A DNA stretch of 64,000 nt. Source: Tepidimonas sediminis. Its GTDB lineage: Bacteria; Pseudomonadota; Gammaproteobacteria; Burkholderiales; Burkholderiaceae_C. The notes beneath the pieces are model-generated. The model saw only the letters and a program-made list of their open reading frames with translations. It was not told the DNA's origin and did no database searches. Numbering within the stretch: position 1 is the stretch's first letter; every line of letters begins with the position of its first letter. Below are positions 35,176 to 48,139 of this stretch, in pieces. Where the stretch lies: the NCBI RefSeq assembly GCF_007556605.1, contig NZ_VJND01000001.1:248001-312000 (forward strand), read 5' to 3'. Both the position numbers and the translations under genes were made by a program.

Positions 35176-36441
35176 TCAGCCCCCGCGGCGCATCAGCTCG
35201 AAGAACTCCTGGTTGTTCTTCGTCTGCTTCATGCTCTTGAGCACCATCTCCATCGCCTCGATCTCGTCCATGTTGTAGAAGAACTGGCGCAGGATGCGGG
35301 TCTTCTGCAGGATCTCCGGCGGCAGCAGCAGCTCCTCGCGCCGCGTGCCGCTGCGGCTGAGCTGGATCGAGGGGAACACGCGCTTTTCATAGAGCCGGCG
35401 GTCGAGGTGGATCTCGCAGTTGCCGGTACCCTTGAATTCCTCGAAGATCACCTCGTCCATGCGGCTGCCGGTGTCCACCAGCGCGGTGGCGATGATGGTG
35501 AGGCTGCCGCCTTCCTCGACGTTGCGCGCGGCGCCGAAGAAGCGCTTGGGCCGCTGCAGCGCGTTGGCGTCCACGCCGCCGGTCAGCACCTTGCCGCTGG
35601 AAGGCAGCACGTTGTTGTAGGCGCGCGCCAGCCGGGTGATCGAGTCCAGCAGGATCACCACGTCCTTCTTGAGCTCGACCAGCCGCTTGGCGCGCTCGAT
35701 CACCATCTCGGCCACGTGCACGTGGCGCGCCGCCGGCTCGTCGAAGGTGGAGGCGATGACCTCGCCGCGCACGGTGCGCTGCATCTCGGTCACCTCCTCG
35801 GGGCGCTCGTCCACCAGCAGCACCATCAGGATCACCTCCGGGTAGTTGGTGGTGATGGCGTGCGCGATGTGCTGCATCATGACCGTCTTGCCGCTCTTGG
35901 GCGGGGCCACGATCAGCGCGCGCTGGCCCTTGCCGATCGGGGCGATGATGTCGATGATGCGGCCGGTGATGTTTTCCTCGCTCTTGAGCCCCTCGCGCTC
36001 CAGCTTCATCTGTTCCTTGGGGAACAGCGGCGTGAGGTTCTCGAACATGATCTTGTGCTTGTTCTGCTCCGGCGGCAGCCCGTTGACCTTGTCGAGCTTG
36101 TTGAGCGCGAAGTAGCGCTCGCCGTCCTTCGGGATGCGCACGTCGCCCTCGACCATGTCGCCGGTGTGCAGGTTGAAGCGGCGGATCTGGCTCGGCGAGA
36201 TGTAGATGTCGTCGGTGCTGGCGGTGTAGCTGGCACTGGGATCGCGCAGGAAGCCGAAGCCGTCGGGCAGCACCTCCAGCACGCCGTCGGCGAACACCTG
36301 CTCGCCGGCCTTGGCGCGCTTCTTGATGATGGCAAACATCAGCTCCTGCTTGCGCATGCGGCCGGTGTTCTCGATCTCGAGCGACTCGGCCATCTTCAGC
36401 AGCTCGGAGACGTGCAGGGCTTTGAGTTCGTTGAGGTGCAT
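35176..36441 (-). CDS. rho: transcription termination factor Rho
   Basis: 421 residues. The N-terminal helical domain ([19 protein letters not shown]) leads into the RNA-binding cold-shock fold ([23 protein letters not shown]) and the ATPase with Walker A APPKSGKT, Walker [18 protein letters not shown], the Q-loop and the R-loop [28 protein letters not shown]. It is a full-length standard Rho. The start is set by homology of MHLNELK; it is preceded by a GC-rich leader of over 200 bases, a common site of Rho autoregulation. Confidence 0.95.
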   Translation of the reverse strand: MHLNELKALHVSELLKMAESLEIENTGRMRKQELMFAIIKKRAKAGEQVFADGVLEVLPDGFGFLRDPSASYTASTDDIYISPSQIRRFNLHTGDMVEGDVRIPKDGERYFALNKLDKVNGLPPEQNKHKIMFENLTPLFPKEQMKLEREGLKSEENITGRIIDIIAPIGKGQRALIVAPPKSGKTVMMQHIAHAITTNYPEVILMVLLVDERPEEVTEMQRTVRGEVIASTFDEPAARHVHVAEMVIERAKRLVELKKDVVILLDSITRLARAYNNVLPSSGKVLTGGVDANALQRPKRFFGAARNVEEGGSLTIIATALVDTGSRMDEVIFEEFKGTGNCEIHLDRRLYEKRVFPSIQLSRSGTRREELLLPPEILQKTRILRQFFYNMDEIEAMEMVLKSMKQTKNNQEFFELMRRGG

Positions 36442-36640
36442 GGGAAGGGGCCTCCGTGCAGGGGGCGCGGCAACGTATGGGAAAGGGGGCTGCGGTCCGC
36501 GGCCGTCCGCGGCGCGGCGCAAGGGCGTCGGGGGAAGCGGGGCCACCAGACGCCGCGCGGTGCGGAGCGGGCCCCATCGCCTCGGGCGGGCGGCTGGCAG
36601 CGGGTGGCGGCGAGCCGGCAGCTTGCGCAGCCCGTATTAT

Positions 36641-36664
36641 GGCACCGGCGCCCGCGTCGGTGCC
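36641..36664. other. hairpin in the rho-trxA gap
   Basis: GGCACCG and CGGTGCC form a 7-bp stem around a 10-base loop, just past the trxA stop on the minus strand. No T-run follows, so it may be a weak terminator or part of the rho leader. The rest of 36442-36640 is a GC-rich rho leader with a CATAAT-like -10 on the minus strand near 36637-36642; I see nothing else in it. Confidence 0.35.
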
Positions 36665-36675
36665 ACGGCGGCGGC

Positions 36676-37008
36676 TCAGGCCAGGTGGGGATCGATGAAC
36701 GCGGTCAACTGCGCCTTGGTCAGCGCACCGACCTTGGTGGCGGCCAGCTGGCCGTCCTTGAACAGCATCAGCGTCGGAATGCCGCGGATGCCGTAGCGCG
36801 CCGGGATGTCGCGGTTCTCGTCGACGTTGACCTTGGCCACGACGAGCCTGCCCTGGTAGGCCTGCGCCACCTCATCCAGGATCGGCGCGATCATGCGGCA
36901 CGGCCCGCACCATTCGGCCCAGAAGTCCACCAGCACCGGCGTGCCGCTCTGCAGCACGTCGCGGTCGAAGGTGGCGTCGGTCACATGTTGGATCAGGTCG
37001 CTGGCCAT
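36676..37008 (-). CDS. trxA: thioredoxin
   Basis: 110 residues. Active site WCGPC in [18 protein letters not shown] near residues 33-37, cis-Pro in RGIPTLMLF, and the usual fold length. It reduces protein disulfides in the cytoplasm. The position upstream of rho, transcribed in the same direction, is a conserved pair in proteobacteria. The start is set by MASDLIQHV with CACCAC ahead of it, no strong ribosome site. Confidence 0.94.
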   Translation of the reverse strand: MASDLIQHVTDATFDRDVLQSGTPVLVDFWAEWCGPCRMIAPILDEVAQAYQGRLVVAKVNVDENRDIPARYGIRGIPTLMLFKDGQLAATKVGALTKAQLTAFIDPHLA

Positions 37009-37059
37009 GGTGGTGTTGCGTCGTGGTGGACGGAAGTCGACGAGGATGGAAGGTTGGGT

Positions 37060-37153
37060 GACGAGCCTTGACCCCGGCACTGGCTGCACGGTTAGGGCTG
37101 CTTGGTTCCCCACCTGACCCGGTTGGCCGCTTCACCATGCGGGAAGGCCCGTC
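37060..37153 (-). ncRNA. ffs: signal recognition particle 4.5S RNA
   Basis: The minus strand carries the universal SRP core GGTCAGG-TGGGGAA-CCAAGCAGCC at about 37096-37120. The ends pair as GACGGGCCTT with AAGGCTCGTC (one G-U), closing a hairpin of about 94 bases. A TACAAT -10 hexamer lies 7 bp before the 5' end. The RNA binds Ffh to target nascent membrane proteins. It is divergent from dnaX, its usual neighbour in this order. Confidence 0.85.
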
Positions 37154-37210
37154 GACAAGCATTGTATGTCAGGTGGATCGGGTGCGGGGCCGTGCGCCTA
37201 GAATGCCGCC

Positions 37211-38899
37211 ATGACCTACGTCGTGCTGGCCCGCAAGTACCGTCCCCGCACCTTCGCCGAGATGGTGGGGCAGGAGCACGTGGTGCAGGCCCTGTCCAAC
37301 GCGCTGCGCAGCGGGCGGCTGCACCACGCCTATCTGTTCACCGGCACGCGCGGCATCGGCAAGACCACCGTCTCGCGCATCCTGGCCAAGTCGCTCAACT
37401 GCACCGGGCCGGACGGGCTGGGGGGCATCACCGACCAGCCGTGCGGGGCCTGTGACGCCTGCCGCGCCATCGACGCCGGCCGTTTCGTCGACTACACCGA
37501 GCTCGACGCGGCCTCCAACCGCGGCGTGGACGAGGTGCAGACGCTGCTGGAGCAGGCGGTCTACAAGCCGGTGCAGGGGCGCTTCAAGGTCTTCATGATC
37601 GACGAAGTGCACATGCTGACCAACACCGCCTTCAACGCCATGTTGAAGACGCTGGAGGAGCCGCCGGCGTACCTGAAGTTCGTGCTGGCCACCACCGACC
37701 CGCAGAAGGTGCCGGTGACGGTGCTGAGCCGCTGCCTGCAGTTCAATCTGCGGCCGATGGCGCCGGCCACCGTGGCCGAGCACCTGCAGCGCGTGCTGGC
37801 GGCCGAGGGCATCGAGGCCGAGGCGGGGGCGCTGCGTCTGCTCGGGCGCGCCGCGCGCGGCTCGATGCGCGATGCGCTGAGCCTGACCGACCAGGCCATC
37901 GCCTACGGCGGCGGACGCCTCAGCGAGGCATCGGTGCGCGCGATGCTGGGGACGGTGGAGCGCGACCACGTGCTCGCGCTGCTGGAGGCGCTGGCCGAGC
38001 GCGATGCCGCGCGGCTGGTGGCGCTGGTGGAGGCGATGCGCCGCGAGGGCGTGGCGCCCGCGGCCACGCTGGAGGAGCTGGCCGCGCTGCTGCAGCAGAT
38101 CGCGGTGCTGCAGTGGACGGGGGCGCCGCCGCCGACGGACGACGAGGTGTCACCGCGCACGCTGGCGCTGGCGCAGCGTCTGGCCGCCGACCACGTGCAG
38201 CTTCTCTACAGCCTGGCGCTGCACGGCCGCGGCGAGCTGGGCCTGGCGCCGGACGAGTACGCCGCGCTGACGATGGTGCTGCTGCGTGCGCTGACGTTTG
38301 CACCGCCGGGCGGGGAGGGAGCGGGTGGGTTGCGGGCTGCCCCGGGGGCGCCAGCGGGGGCGGGGGAAGCGCCGGCCGCAGCGGCCGCGCCGGCCGGCGC
38401 CGTCGCCGAGCCGGCCGTCTCCATCGACCGCGCCGAGGTGCCGCCTGCGTCCGTTCCGCCTGTGGACGCCGCGGCGGATGGCGCGGGCGCCGCGCTGGCC
38501 GACGACTGGGCAGCGCTGGTCGAGCGGCTGGACGCCGCAGGGCGGCTGCAGGCGCTGCCGCGCGAGCTGGCGCTGCAGGCGCAGCTGGTGCAGCGCCACG
38601 CGGGCGGCTGGCGGCTGCGCTGCGCCAGCGCCATGCTGGCGCAGGACGGCCCGCGCCAGCGGCTGCAGGCCGTGCTGGCGCAGCACCTGGGCGTCGGCGA
38701 GGCCTGGCGGCTCGAGGTGGAGGTGGGCCCGGCCGAGGACACGCCGGCGCAGCGGCGCGCGCAGCGTGCCCGCGCCCGTTTGGCCGCCGCCGAGCAGGCC
38801 ATCGCCGCTGACGCGGTGGTGCAGGCGCTGCAGCGCGACTGGGGCGCGCGCCTCGTCGCTGGTAGCATCGAGCCCGTGGATCCGGCGCCGTCGGCCTGA
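37211..38899 (+). CDS. dnaX: DNA polymerase III tau/gamma subunit
   Basis: 562 residues. The AAA+ clamp-loader part (1-~370) has Walker [10 protein letters not shown], the zinc module CTGPDGLGG...[11 protein letters not shown], Walker [11 protein letters not shown], and sensor 1 [10 protein letters not shown]. An Ala/Pro/Gly-rich linker (~380-430) leads to the tau C-terminal domain that contacts the polymerase. No A-rich slippery sequence for a gamma frameshift is evident. It is followed by ybaB and recR, the standard order. Confidence 0.94.
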   Translation: MTYVVLARKYRPRTFAEMVGQEHVVQALSNALRSGRLHHAYLFTGTRGIGKTTVSRILAKSLNCTGPDGLGGITDQPCGACDACRAIDAGRFVDYTELDAASNRGVDEVQTLLEQAVYKPVQGRFKVFMIDEVHMLTNTAFNAMLKTLEEPPAYLKFVLATTDPQKVPVTVLSRCLQFNLRPMAPATVAEHLQRVLAAEGIEAEAGALRLLGRAARGSMRDALSLTDQAIAYGGGRLSEASVRAMLGTVERDHVLALLEALAERDAARLVALVEAMRREGVAPAATLEELAALLQQIAVLQWTGAPPPTDDEVSPRTLALAQRLAADHVQLLYSLALHGRGELGLAPDEYAALTMVLLRALTFAPPGGEGAGGLRAAPGAPAGAGEAPAAAAAPAGAVAEPAVSIDRAEVPPASVPPVDAAADGAGAALADDWAALVERLDAAGRLQALPRELALQAQLVQRHAGGWRLRCASAMLAQDGPRQRLQAVLAQHLGVGEAWRLEVEVGPAEDTPAQRRAQRARARLAAAEQAIAADAVVQALQRDWGARLVAGSIEPVDPAPSA

Positions 38900-38948
38900 A
38901 GGTCGCCGCGCTGCGTCATGCTTTTTCGCCTTTTCCGAGGATTACCGC

Positions 38949-39281
38949 ATGTTCAACAAGGGTCAACTCGCCGGCCTGATGAAGCAGGCCCAGGCCATGC
39001 AGGACAACCTCAAGCGCGCGCAGGAGGAGATCGCGGCGCTGGAGGTGACCGGCGAGGCCGGCGCCGGCATGGTCAAGGTCGTCATGACCGGCAAGCACGA
39101 CGTGCGGCGCGTCACCATCGACCCCAGCCTGCTGACGGATGACAAGGAAATGCTGGAAGATCTGGTGGCCGCCGCCTTCAATGCAGCCGTGCGCAAGGTC
39201 GAGGAGGCCACGCAGGAGCGCATGGCGCGCGTCACCGCCGGCATGCCGGGCCTGCCCGGCGGGCTGAAATTCCCGTTCTGA
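38949..39281 (+). CDS. ybaB: YbaB/EbfC nucleoid-associated protein
   Basis: 110 residues. [33 protein letters not shown] is the characteristic amphipathic first helix, followed by the [26 protein letters not shown] beta-sheet and a C-terminal helix. It binds DNA as a tweezer-like dimer. Spacing to dnaX (49 bp) and recR (17 bp) indicates one operon. Confidence 0.93.
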   Translation: MFNKGQLAGLMKQAQAMQDNLKRAQEEIAALEVTGEAGAGMVKVVMTGKHDVRRVTIDPSLLTDDKEMLEDLVAAAFNAAVRKVEEATQERMARVTAGMPGLPGGLKFPF

Positions 39282-39298
39282 GTCCACCCGCGTCCGCG

Positions 39299-39898
39299 AT
39301 GGTCGCCGCCAGTCGCCTGGAGCGCCTGCTGGCCGCCCTGCAGCGGCTGCCGGGCGTGGGGGCGCGTTCGGCGGCGCGCATGGCCTACCACCTGCTGCAG
39401 CACGACCGCGACGGGGCTCTGGCGCTGGCGCAGGCGCTGCGCGAGGCCGTCGAGGGCGTGCGGCACTGCGCGTCGTGCCACACCCTGTGCGAGCAGGAGG
39501 TGTGCGCCACTTGCGCGGATCCGGCGCGCGATGCCAGCCAGCTGTGCGTCGTGGAGACGCCGGCCGATCAGGCGGCGCTGGAGCGCACCGGCACCTACCG
39601 CGGCCGCTACTTCGTGCTGATGGGGCGCCTGCGCCCGCTCGACGGCCTCGGGCCCGAGGCAAGCGGCGTGCGTGCGCTGCTGCAGCGGCTGCAGACCGAT
39701 GCGGCCGTGCAGGAGCTGATCCTGGCCACCAGCTTCACCGCCGAGGGCGAGGCCACCGCCCACGTGCTGGCCCAGCTGGGCCGATCGCTGGGGCTGCGCG
39801 TGACGCGGCTGGCGCGCGGGGTGCCGCTGGGCAGCGAACTGGAATTCGTCGACCTGGGCACCATCGCGCATGCGCTGGCCGACCGCCGACCGACCTGA
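39299..39898 (+). CDS. recR: recombination mediator RecR
   Basis: 199 residues. Helix-hairpin-helix [20 protein letters not shown] at the N-terminus, zinc finger [18 protein letters not shown] near residues 57-72, and the Toprim domain with [36 protein letters not shown]. It loads RecA with RecO (and RecF) at gaps. It is the last gene of the dnaX operon. Confidence 0.94.
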   Translation: MVAASRLERLLAALQRLPGVGARSAARMAYHLLQHDRDGALALAQALREAVEGVRHCASCHTLCEQEVCATCADPARDASQLCVVETPADQAALERTGTYRGRYFVLMGRLRPLDGLGPEASGVRALLQRLQTDAAVQELILATSFTAEGEATAHVLAQLGRSLGLRVTRLARGVPLGSELEFVDLGTIAHALADRRPT

Positions 39899-39998
39899 GG
39901 GGGCGCACTAGGGACATCCCGCTTCGGACAAGCCCCGATGGCCGCCCACCGGCCGGCGGGGTAACCTGTCCGTCCAAGGGCGGCGCGGTGCCGCCCGA

Positions 39999-40018
39999 GC
40001 GCGGCACCGGTGCCGCGC
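39999..40018. repeat. 20-bp perfect palindrome upstream of the orphan binding protein
   Basis: GCGCGGCACC followed by its exact reverse complement. GGTGCCGC at 39987-39994 can also pair with GCGGCACC at 40001-40008, giving two mutually exclusive hairpins. It ends 17 bp before the start of the next gene and could be an operator or a translational switch; no T-run supports a terminator. Confidence 0.5.
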
Positions 40019-40035
40019 CGGCCCAGGGGGTAGGG

Positions 40036-41019
40036 ATGGATCGCAGGCGCTGCTGCGCGGGGATGGCGACGCTGGGGCTGCTGGCGGCGTGGCCGTGGCC
40101 GGCGGTGCGCGCCGCCGGGCGCGTCGTGGTCCACGTCCAGGACAACTTCGGGCTGCGCGCGCTGCCGCTGCGGCTGGCCGAGCGGTTGGGGTACTGCGCA
40201 CAGGAGGGGGTGGTGCTGCGCTGGACGCCGGAGCCGACGGAGGAGGGCACGGCGCAGGAGGGTGGCAGCGCCGCGGTGTACCTGCTGTCGCTGGACAGGC
40301 TGGCGCGGCGCGTGCTGGCCGGGGCCGATCTGCGCGTGGCGGCGGCGCTGGTGCGCGCACCCCAGTTCGCCATCGGGGTGTCGGCGCAGACCGGCGAGCT
40401 GTCTGCCGATTTCTGGCGCGAGGCGCGCGTCGGCGTGCCCCTGGGGCAGGAGGTGGCGGCGCAGCTGGCGGCGCGGGTGCTGGCCCAGGGCTGGAGCTCG
40501 GCGCCGGTGCACTGGTGGCCGCTGGAGACGCCCGACGCCGCCGTGCAGGCGCTGCAACGCGGCACCGTGCAGGCGCTGGTCTGGGGCGATCCGCTGCTGA
40601 CGCGGCTGGAGCGGGCGGGGGCGCTGCGGCTGCTGGCCGACCTGCGCCATCCGCAGCAGGCGCAGCGCTGGCTCGGGGGGCCGCTGCTGTGCGCGGTGCT
40701 GGCGGCCGAGGCTGCCCAGTTCGACGCGCATGGCGAGGTCCTGCGCCGTCTGGTCGCGGCGCTGCAGCGCGCGCTCGCCTGGCTGCACGCGGCCAGCTCG
40801 GTCGATCTGGCGGTGCACGCCGACGTGGCCGGGCTGGCGCAGGACCGCGCCACCTTCCTCGGGGTGGTCGAGCGCCTGCGCCCCACCTACAGCGTGGAGG
40901 CGGCGGTGCCGCTCGGGGCGCTGCGCCATTCGTTGCGGCTGCTGGCCTCGCTGCCCGGGGGGCTGGCCTACCAGACGCTGGATCCGCTGCGGCTGCTGCC
41001 GTCGCGCGGCTGGACCTGA
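40036..41019 (+). CDS. orphan periplasmic substrate-binding protein (SsuA/NMT1-like)
   Basis: 327 residues. A signal peptide (MATLGLLAAWPWPAVRA) leads into a two-lobe binding fold like nitrate/sulfonate/taurine-binding proteins: VHVQDNFGLRALPLRLAERLGYCAQEGV, GVSAQTGELSADFWREARVGVPLGQEVAAQLAARVLAQ and VQALVWGDPLLTRLERAGALRLLADLR. No ABC permease or ATPase is adjacent; ligA follows and recR precedes. It may serve a transporter elsewhere or act as a sensor. The ligand is unknown. GGTAGGG precedes the start. Confidence 0.65.
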   Translation: MDRRRCCAGMATLGLLAAWPWPAVRAAGRVVVHVQDNFGLRALPLRLAERLGYCAQEGVVLRWTPEPTEEGTAQEGGSAAVYLLSLDRLARRVLAGADLRVAAALVRAPQFAIGVSAQTGELSADFWREARVGVPLGQEVAAQLAARVLAQGWSSAPVHWWPLETPDAAVQALQRGTVQALVWGDPLLTRLERAGALRLLADLRHPQQAQRWLGGPLLCAVLAAEAAQFDAHGEVLRRLVAALQRALAWLHAASSVDLAVHADVAGLAQDRATFLGVVERLRPTYSVEAAVPLGALRHSLRLLASLPGGLAYQTLDPLRLLPSRGWT

Positions 41020-41020
41020 A

Positions 41021-41050
41021 GCGGCGCCACCGGGGGCGGCGCCACCGGGG
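41021..41050. repeat. tandem 15-bp repeat, two copies
   Basis: Two exact copies of a 15-bp GC-rich unit (GCGGCGCCACCGGGG) directly after the binding-protein stop, followed by a partial third. It lies 17 bp before ligA. It is probably a small replication-slippage duplication. Confidence 0.6.
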
Positions 41051-41057
41051 GCGATAA

Positions 41058-43551
<2,494 letters not shown>

Positions 43552-43620
43552 CGCAGATCTCCTCGCGTTGGAGGCGCCAGCGCCTGGCACCGGTCGGTGC
43601 GTCCATTCTGACGCACCACG

Positions 43621-46281
43621 TCAATCTTCGTCCAGTACCTGCAGGAGATCCTGCGTGAGCTGGGCTTGTTCCCGCAGCGCGTGCAGCGTCGGCCCGGTGA
43701 TGACGAAGGTGTCCTCCACGCGCTCACCCAGCGTCGTCACCTTGGCCAGCTGCAGCTGCACGCGGTGCTGCGCGAACACGCAGGCTATGCGGTACAGCAG
43801 GCCCTTGCGGTCGCTGGCGGAGATCGACAGCAGCCAGCGCTGGCCGCGCTCGTCGGGCTGCAGCGAGACGCGCGGCACCACGGGGAAGCTGCGCACCCGC
43901 CGCGAGACGCGTGCGCGCGCCGGTGGCGGCAGCGGCGTGGCCGGGTCGAGCGCGCGGGGCAGGCCGCTTTCCACCAGCGTGACCAGCTCGCGGTAGTGTT
44001 CCGCCAGCGACTCGGCGGTGATCTGGAAGGTATCGAGCGCGCAGCCGTCGGCGGTGGTGTGGACCTTGGCGTCCAGGATCGAGAAGCCCGCCTGGTCGAA
44101 ATAACCACAGATGCGCGCGAACAGTTCGGGCTGGTCGGCGGTGTAGACCAGCACCTGCAGCCCTTCGCCCACGGGCGACAGGCGTGCCCGCACCACCGTC
44201 GGGGTTGTCCCCCCCGCCGTGCTGTGCGCCAAGGGGCGCGACAGCTGCCGCGTGTGCCAGGCGATTTCGTCGGCGCTGTGGCGCATGAAATAACCCACGT
44301 CGAGCCGGTTCCACAGCGCCGCGTGCGCCTGGTGCGGCAGGGCGTGCAGCGCCAGCAGGGCCAGCGCCTCGCGCTTGCGCGCCTCCACCTCGGCGTGCGG
44401 GTCGGGCGCACCGCCGCCCAGCGCGCGCAGCGTGGCGCGGTAGAGGTCCTCCAGCAGGCGCGCCTTCCAGCCATTCCACACCTTGGGGCTGGTGCCGCGG
44501 ATGTCGGCCACCGTCAGCAGGTACAGCCCGGTCAGGCGCCGTTCGTCGCCGACGCGCGCCGCAAAGGCCCGGATGACCTGGGGGTCGCTGGTGTCCTCCC
44601 GCTGGGCCACGTGGCTCATCGTCAGGTGCTCGGCCACCAGGAAGCGGATCAGTTCGGCATCCGCGCGCGCGATGCCGTGCTGGCGCGCGAACGTCATGAC
44701 GTCGCGCGCGCCCAGCTCCGAATGGTCGCCGCCGCGCCCCTTGGCGATGTCGTGGAACAGCGCCGCCACGTAGAGAATCCAGGGCTTGTCCCAGCCGGCG
44801 GCCAGCTGCGAGCAGAACGGATATTCGTGCGCATGCTCCGGGATGAAGAAACGCCGGATGTTGCGCAGCACCATCAGGATGTGCTGGTCGACCGTGTAGA
44901 CGTGGAACAGGTCGTGCTGCATCTGCCCGACCGTGTTGCGGAACGGCCACAGGTAGCGCCCCAGCACCGAGGTCTGGTTCATCAGCCGGAAGGCGTGCGT
45001 GATGCCCTGCGGCTGCTGCAGGATCTGCATGAACGTGCGGCGGTTGACCGGATCGCGCCGGAACGCCGCGTTCATCACCGGCCGCGCGTTGTAGAGCGCG
45101 CGCAGCGTGCGCGCCGACAGGCCCTTGATGCCCGGGATCTGCTGGTACAGCAGGAAGGTCTCCAGGATCGCGTGCGGCTCGCGCCAGTACAGGTCGTCGC
45201 TGGTGACCTCGAGCATGCCGTCGCGATCGGCGAAGCGCGCGTTGATCGGCCGCGGTGCCGCCGGACTGTGCAGGTCGTGCTCCAGCCGCTCGCGGATGTT
45301 GAGCAGCAGGATCTGGTTGAGCTGCGTCACCGCCTTGGCGGCCCAGTAATAGCGGCGCATCAGCCGCTCGCTGGCGCGGCGCGCGCGCCGCGCGGTCTGC
45401 TCGCGGCCCTGCGCCGGCGGCAGCTGGGCATCCAGCCCGAAGGCCGCCGCCAGCGCCGACTGCAGGTCGAAGACCAGCCGGTCCTCGCGCCGCCGCGCCA
45501 GCACGTGCAGCCGCGCGCGGATCAGGCTGAGCAGCGCCTCGTTGGCGCGCAGCTGGCGCGCCTCGTGCGGCGTGGCCAAGCCCCGGCGCGCGAGTTCCGC
45601 CCACGTCTGCCCGAAGCCGGCCGCCTTGGCCACCCACAGGATGACGTGCAGGTCGCGCAGCCCGCCGGGCGACTCTTTGCAGTTGGGCTCCAGCGCATAG
45701 GGGGTGTTCTCGTAGCGCTGGTGGCGCTGCTGCATCTCGAACTGCTTGGCGCGGCAGAAGGCCAGCGGATCGAGCGCTTCGTGCACCCGCTGCAGCAGCC
45801 GGCGCGCCGCCGCGCGCGGGCCGGCCAGCCAGCGCGCCTCCAGCAGCGCCGTCTGCACCGTGATGTCGCCGGCGGCTTCCTGCAGGCACTCCCCCACGGT
45901 GCGGGCGCTGGAGCCGACCTCCAGCCCGACGTCCCAGCAGGCGCCGACGAAGCGCTCCACCGCGGCGCGCCGGGCTTCGTCGGCCGCGTCGGGCAGCAGC
46001 ACCAGCACGTCGATGTCGGAGTAGGGAAACAGCTCGCCGCGCCCGTAGCCGCCCACCGCGAGCAGGGCCAGCCCGGGAGGCATCGCCAAGCCGTGCCACA
46101 GCGCGCGCAGGGTCTGGTCGGTGAGGCGTGCCAGCCGGCGCAGCAGCGGTCGCACCCCGGCGCTGCGCCCGCCCAACGCCTCGATCGCGGCCAGGATCTC
46201 GGCCTTGCCTTGCCGGTGGCGCTCGCGCAACGCGACCAGCGCGGCCGCGGGATCGGTGGGGACGGCGGGATTCGGGTTCAT
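43621..46281 (-). CDS. glnD: bifunctional uridylyltransferase/uridylyl-removing enzyme GlnD
   Basis: 886 residues. Nucleotidyltransferase motif [21 protein letters not shown] near residue 75, HD domain ([14 protein letters not shown] and [18 protein letters not shown]), and two C-terminal ACT domains ([58 protein letters not shown]). It adds or removes UMP on PII proteins according to glutamine. The order map-glnD on one strand, 37 bp apart, is conserved in proteobacteria. A TTG six codons upstream is less likely as start. Confidence 0.95.
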   Translation of the reverse strand: MNPNPAVPTDPAAALVALRERHRQGKAEILAAIEALGGRSAGVRPLLRRLARLTDQTLRALWHGLAMPPGLALLAVGGYGRGELFPYSDIDVLVLLPDAADEARRAAVERFVGACWDVGLEVGSSARTVGECLQEAAGDITVQTALLEARWLAGPRAAARRLLQRVHEALDPLAFCRAKQFEMQQRHQRYENTPYALEPNCKESPGGLRDLHVILWVAKAAGFGQTWAELARRGLATPHEARQLRANEALLSLIRARLHVLARRREDRLVFDLQSALAAAFGLDAQLPPAQGREQTARRARRASERLMRRYYWAAKAVTQLNQILLLNIRERLEHDLHSPAAPRPINARFADRDGMLEVTSDDLYWREPHAILETFLLYQQIPGIKGLSARTLRALYNARPVMNAAFRRDPVNRRTFMQILQQPQGITHAFRLMNQTSVLGRYLWPFRNTVGQMQHDLFHVYTVDQHILMVLRNIRRFFIPEHAHEYPFCSQLAAGWDKPWILYVAALFHDIAKGRGGDHSELGARDVMTFARQHGIARADAELIRFLVAEHLTMSHVAQREDTSDPQVIRAFAARVGDERRLTGLYLLTVADIRGTSPKVWNGWKARLLEDLYRATLRALGGGAPDPHAEVEARKREALALLALHALPHQAHAALWNRLDVGYFMRHSADEIAWHTRQLSRPLAHSTAGGTTPTVVRARLSPVGEGLQVLVYTADQPELFARICGYFDQAGFSILDAKVHTTADGCALDTFQITAESLAEHYRELVTLVESGLPRALDPATPLPPPARARVSRRVRSFPVVPRVSLQPDERGQRWLLSISASDRKGLLYRIACVFAQHRVQLQLAKVTTLGERVEDTFVITGPTLHALREQAQLTQDLLQVLDED

Positions 46282-46318
46282 GGCCGGCCGTGATAGCAAG
46301 GGCCGTGCCGCCGGACCG

Positions 46319-47143
46319 TCAAGCGGGTGCGGACGCGCCGGCGGCGCGCACGAACGCCGGCGGCGGCGGCGCGCCGGGCGACAGGGTCAGCACCTCATAG
46401 CCGTCCTCGGTGCACAGCACGGTGTGCTCCCACTGCGCCGACAGCATGCGATCCTTGGTGACGATGGTCCAGCCATCGCCGAGCTCGCGGATCTCGCGCC
46501 GGCCCTGGTTGATCATCGGCTCGATCGTGAACGTCATGCCCGGGCGCAACTCCAGACCCGTGCCGGGCTGGCCGTAGTGCAGCACCTGCGGGTCCTCGTG
46601 GAACTTGCGCCCGATGCCGTGGCCGCAGAATTCGCGCACCACGCTGTAGCCGGCCGCCTCGGCGAAGCGCTGGATGGCGTGTCCGATGTCGCCCAGCCGT
46701 GCCCCCGGGCGCACCAGCTCGATGCCTTTCCACATCGCCTGATAGGTGATCTCGCACAGGCGGCGGGCGTGCGGCGCCACCTCGCCGACCAGGAACATGC
46801 GGCTGGTGTCGCCGTGCCAGCCGTCCTTGATGACGGTGACGTCGATGTTGACGATGTCGCCCTTCTTCAGCGGCTTGTCGTTCGGGATGCCGTGGCAGAC
46901 GACGTGGTTGACCGAGGTGCAGATGCTCTTCGGATAGGGCTGGTAGCCGTTGGGCGCGTAGTTCAGCGGCGCCGGGATGGCGCCCTGGACGTTGACGATG
47001 TAGTCGTGCGCCAGGCGATCCAGCTCGTTGGTGGTGACGCCGGGCCGCACGAAGGGGGTCAGGTAGTCGAGCACCTCCGCGGCCAGCCGCCCGGCCACGC
47101 GCATGCCCTCGATGCCGGCGGCATCCTTGATCGTGACGGTCAT
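46319..47143 (-). CDS. map: methionine aminopeptidase type I
   Basis: 274 residues. Metal ligands are all present: two Asp in [19 protein letters not shown], His in [13 protein letters not shown], Glu in [10 protein letters not shown] and Glu in [12 protein letters not shown]. It removes initiator Met from new proteins. A short Ala/Pro-rich C-terminal tail is extra. It heads the map-glnD pair, directly downstream of two tRNA genes. Confidence 0.95.
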   Translation of the reverse strand: MTVTIKDAAGIEGMRVAGRLAAEVLDYLTPFVRPGVTTNELDRLAHDYIVNVQGAIPAPLNYAPNGYQPYPKSICTSVNHVVCHGIPNDKPLKKGDIVNIDVTVIKDGWHGDTSRMFLVGEVAPHARRLCEITYQAMWKGIELVRPGARLGDIGHAIQRFAEAAGYSVVREFCGHGIGRKFHEDPQVLHYGQPGTGLELRPGMTFTIEPMINQGRREIRELGDGWTIVTKDRMLSAQWEHTVLCTEDGYEVLTLSPGAPPPPAFVRAAGASAPA

Positions 47144-47174
47144 GGGGCGCGATGGTAGCAAAGGCGACGAAACC

Positions 47175-47251
<77 letters not shown>

Positions 47252-47273
47252 CGGGGGCGTGGCGGCCGCGCGG

Positions 47274-47350
47274 TGGTCGGAGCGAAAGGATTCGAACCTT
47301 CGACCCTCTGCTCCCAAAGCAGATGCGCTACCAGGCTGCGCTACGCTCCG
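47274..47350 (-). tRNA. tRNA-Pro (TGG)
   Basis: 77 bases including an encoded CCA. The acceptor stem CGGAGCG/CGCTCCG is perfect, the anticodon stem is TCTGC/GCAGA with loop TTTGGGA, and the T-loop reads TTCGAAT. It is 22 bp upstream of tRNA-Arg and probably co-transcribed. Confidence 0.95.
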
Positions 47351-47353
47351 ACG

Positions 47354-48013
47354 TCAGCGGGATTGTACCTGCGCCCGTGCGTCGGCCAGCACCTGCAGCG
47401 CGCGGCGCACCGCCGGACGGGCGTCGATGCGCTCGAACCAGGCGCGCACCGCCGGGTAGTCGTCCAGGTCCACGCCCTGGTTGCCCCAGGGCCGCACCCA
47501 GGGGAAGGTGGCGACGTCGGCCACGCTGTAGCTGCGCCCGCCGAGCCAGGGGCTCGCCTGCAGGCGCCGCTCCAGCACGCCGTACAGCCGCCGGGCCTCG
47601 TTCGTGTAGCGCTCGATGGCGTAGTCGATTTTCTGCGGGGCGTAGAGCCGGAAATGGTGCGCCTGTCCGAGCATCGGGCCGAAGCCGGCCATCTGGAACA
47701 TCAGCCACTGCAGCACCTCCCAGCGCTGACGCTCGCCTCTGGGCAGCAGCTTGCCGGTCTTGGCCGCCAGGTACAGCAGGATGGCGCCGGATTCGAACAG
47801 CGCGATCGGTTTGCCGTCCGGGCCGTGCGGATCGACGATGGCCGGAATCTTGTTGTTGGGGCTGATGCGCAGGAAAGCCGGGGCGAACTGTTCGCCCTTG
47901 CCGATGTCGACCGGGTGCACGCGCCAGTCACGCCCCAGGCGCAGGCCGCATTCCTCCAGCGCGATGTGCACCTTGTGGCCGTTGGGCGTGGGCCACGAGT
48001 AGACGTCGATCAT
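47354..48013 (-). CDS. glutathione S-transferase family protein (YfcG-like)
   Basis: 219 residues. The thioredoxin-like N-domain starts MIDVYSWPTPNGHKVHIALEECGL, typical of the YfcG/YghU disulfide-bond oxidoreductases in which a Thr/Asn pair (TPNG) binds glutathione. The specificity motif is ISPNNKIPAIVDP, then GPDGKPIALFESGAILLYLA. The C-terminal helical domain has YSVADVATFPWVRPW. The activity is probably GSH-dependent disulfide or peroxide reduction. It precedes the tRNA-Pro gene by 3 bp. Confidence 0.85.
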   Translation of the reverse strand: MIDVYSWPTPNGHKVHIALEECGLRLGRDWRVHPVDIGKGEQFAPAFLRISPNNKIPAIVDPHGPDGKPIALFESGAILLYLAAKTGKLLPRGERQRWEVLQWLMFQMAGFGPMLGQAHHFRLYAPQKIDYAIERYTNEARRLYGVLERRLQASPWLGGRSYSVADVATFPWVRPWGNQGVDLDDYPAVRAWFERIDARPAVRRALQVLADARAQVQSR

Positions 48014-48083
48014 GGGCGGGCTCCGGGTCGGCTGGCGGGAGGCGGTGCGAGAGGCAGGCGGTGCGCAAACGGACCTTCGGTGC

Positions 48084-48089
48084 TAGAAT
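48084..48089 (+). promoter_or_regulatory. -10 element of the rimP-nusA-infB operon
   Basis: TAGAAT, five of six matches to TATAAT, about 105 bp upstream of rimP and 18 bp before the attenuator hairpin. No strong -35 is seen. Confidence 0.45.
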
Positions 48090-48106
48090 AACAGGGTCGC
48101 GACCAG

Positions 48107-48139
48107 ATGGGCGGGTACACCTACCGGCCCATTTTTTTT
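48107..48139 (+). terminator. intrinsic terminator in the rimP leader (attenuator candidate)
   Basis: ATGGGCGGGTA-CACC-TACCGGCCCAT is an 11-bp stem with one mismatch, followed by eight T residues: a strong Rho-independent terminator. It lies between the only visible promoter and rimP, with the upstream gene reading the other way, so it should act on the operon leader. CGCGACC at 48098-48104 can pair with GGTCGCG at 48140-48146, an enclosing stem across the T-tract. Confidence 0.75.

Noticed and set aside
36631-36664. Strong terminator after trxA
   Set aside because: The stem is only 7 bp and no T-run follows on the minus strand, so it is listed only as a hairpin.
37009-37210. Riboswitch or structured leader of trxA
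   Set aside because: The structured segment at 37060-37153 matches the SRP RNA core and closing stem and has its own -10.
41021-41050. CRISPR-like or regulatory iteron array before ligA
   Set aside because: Only two copies of 15 bp with no spacers; best explained by slippage.
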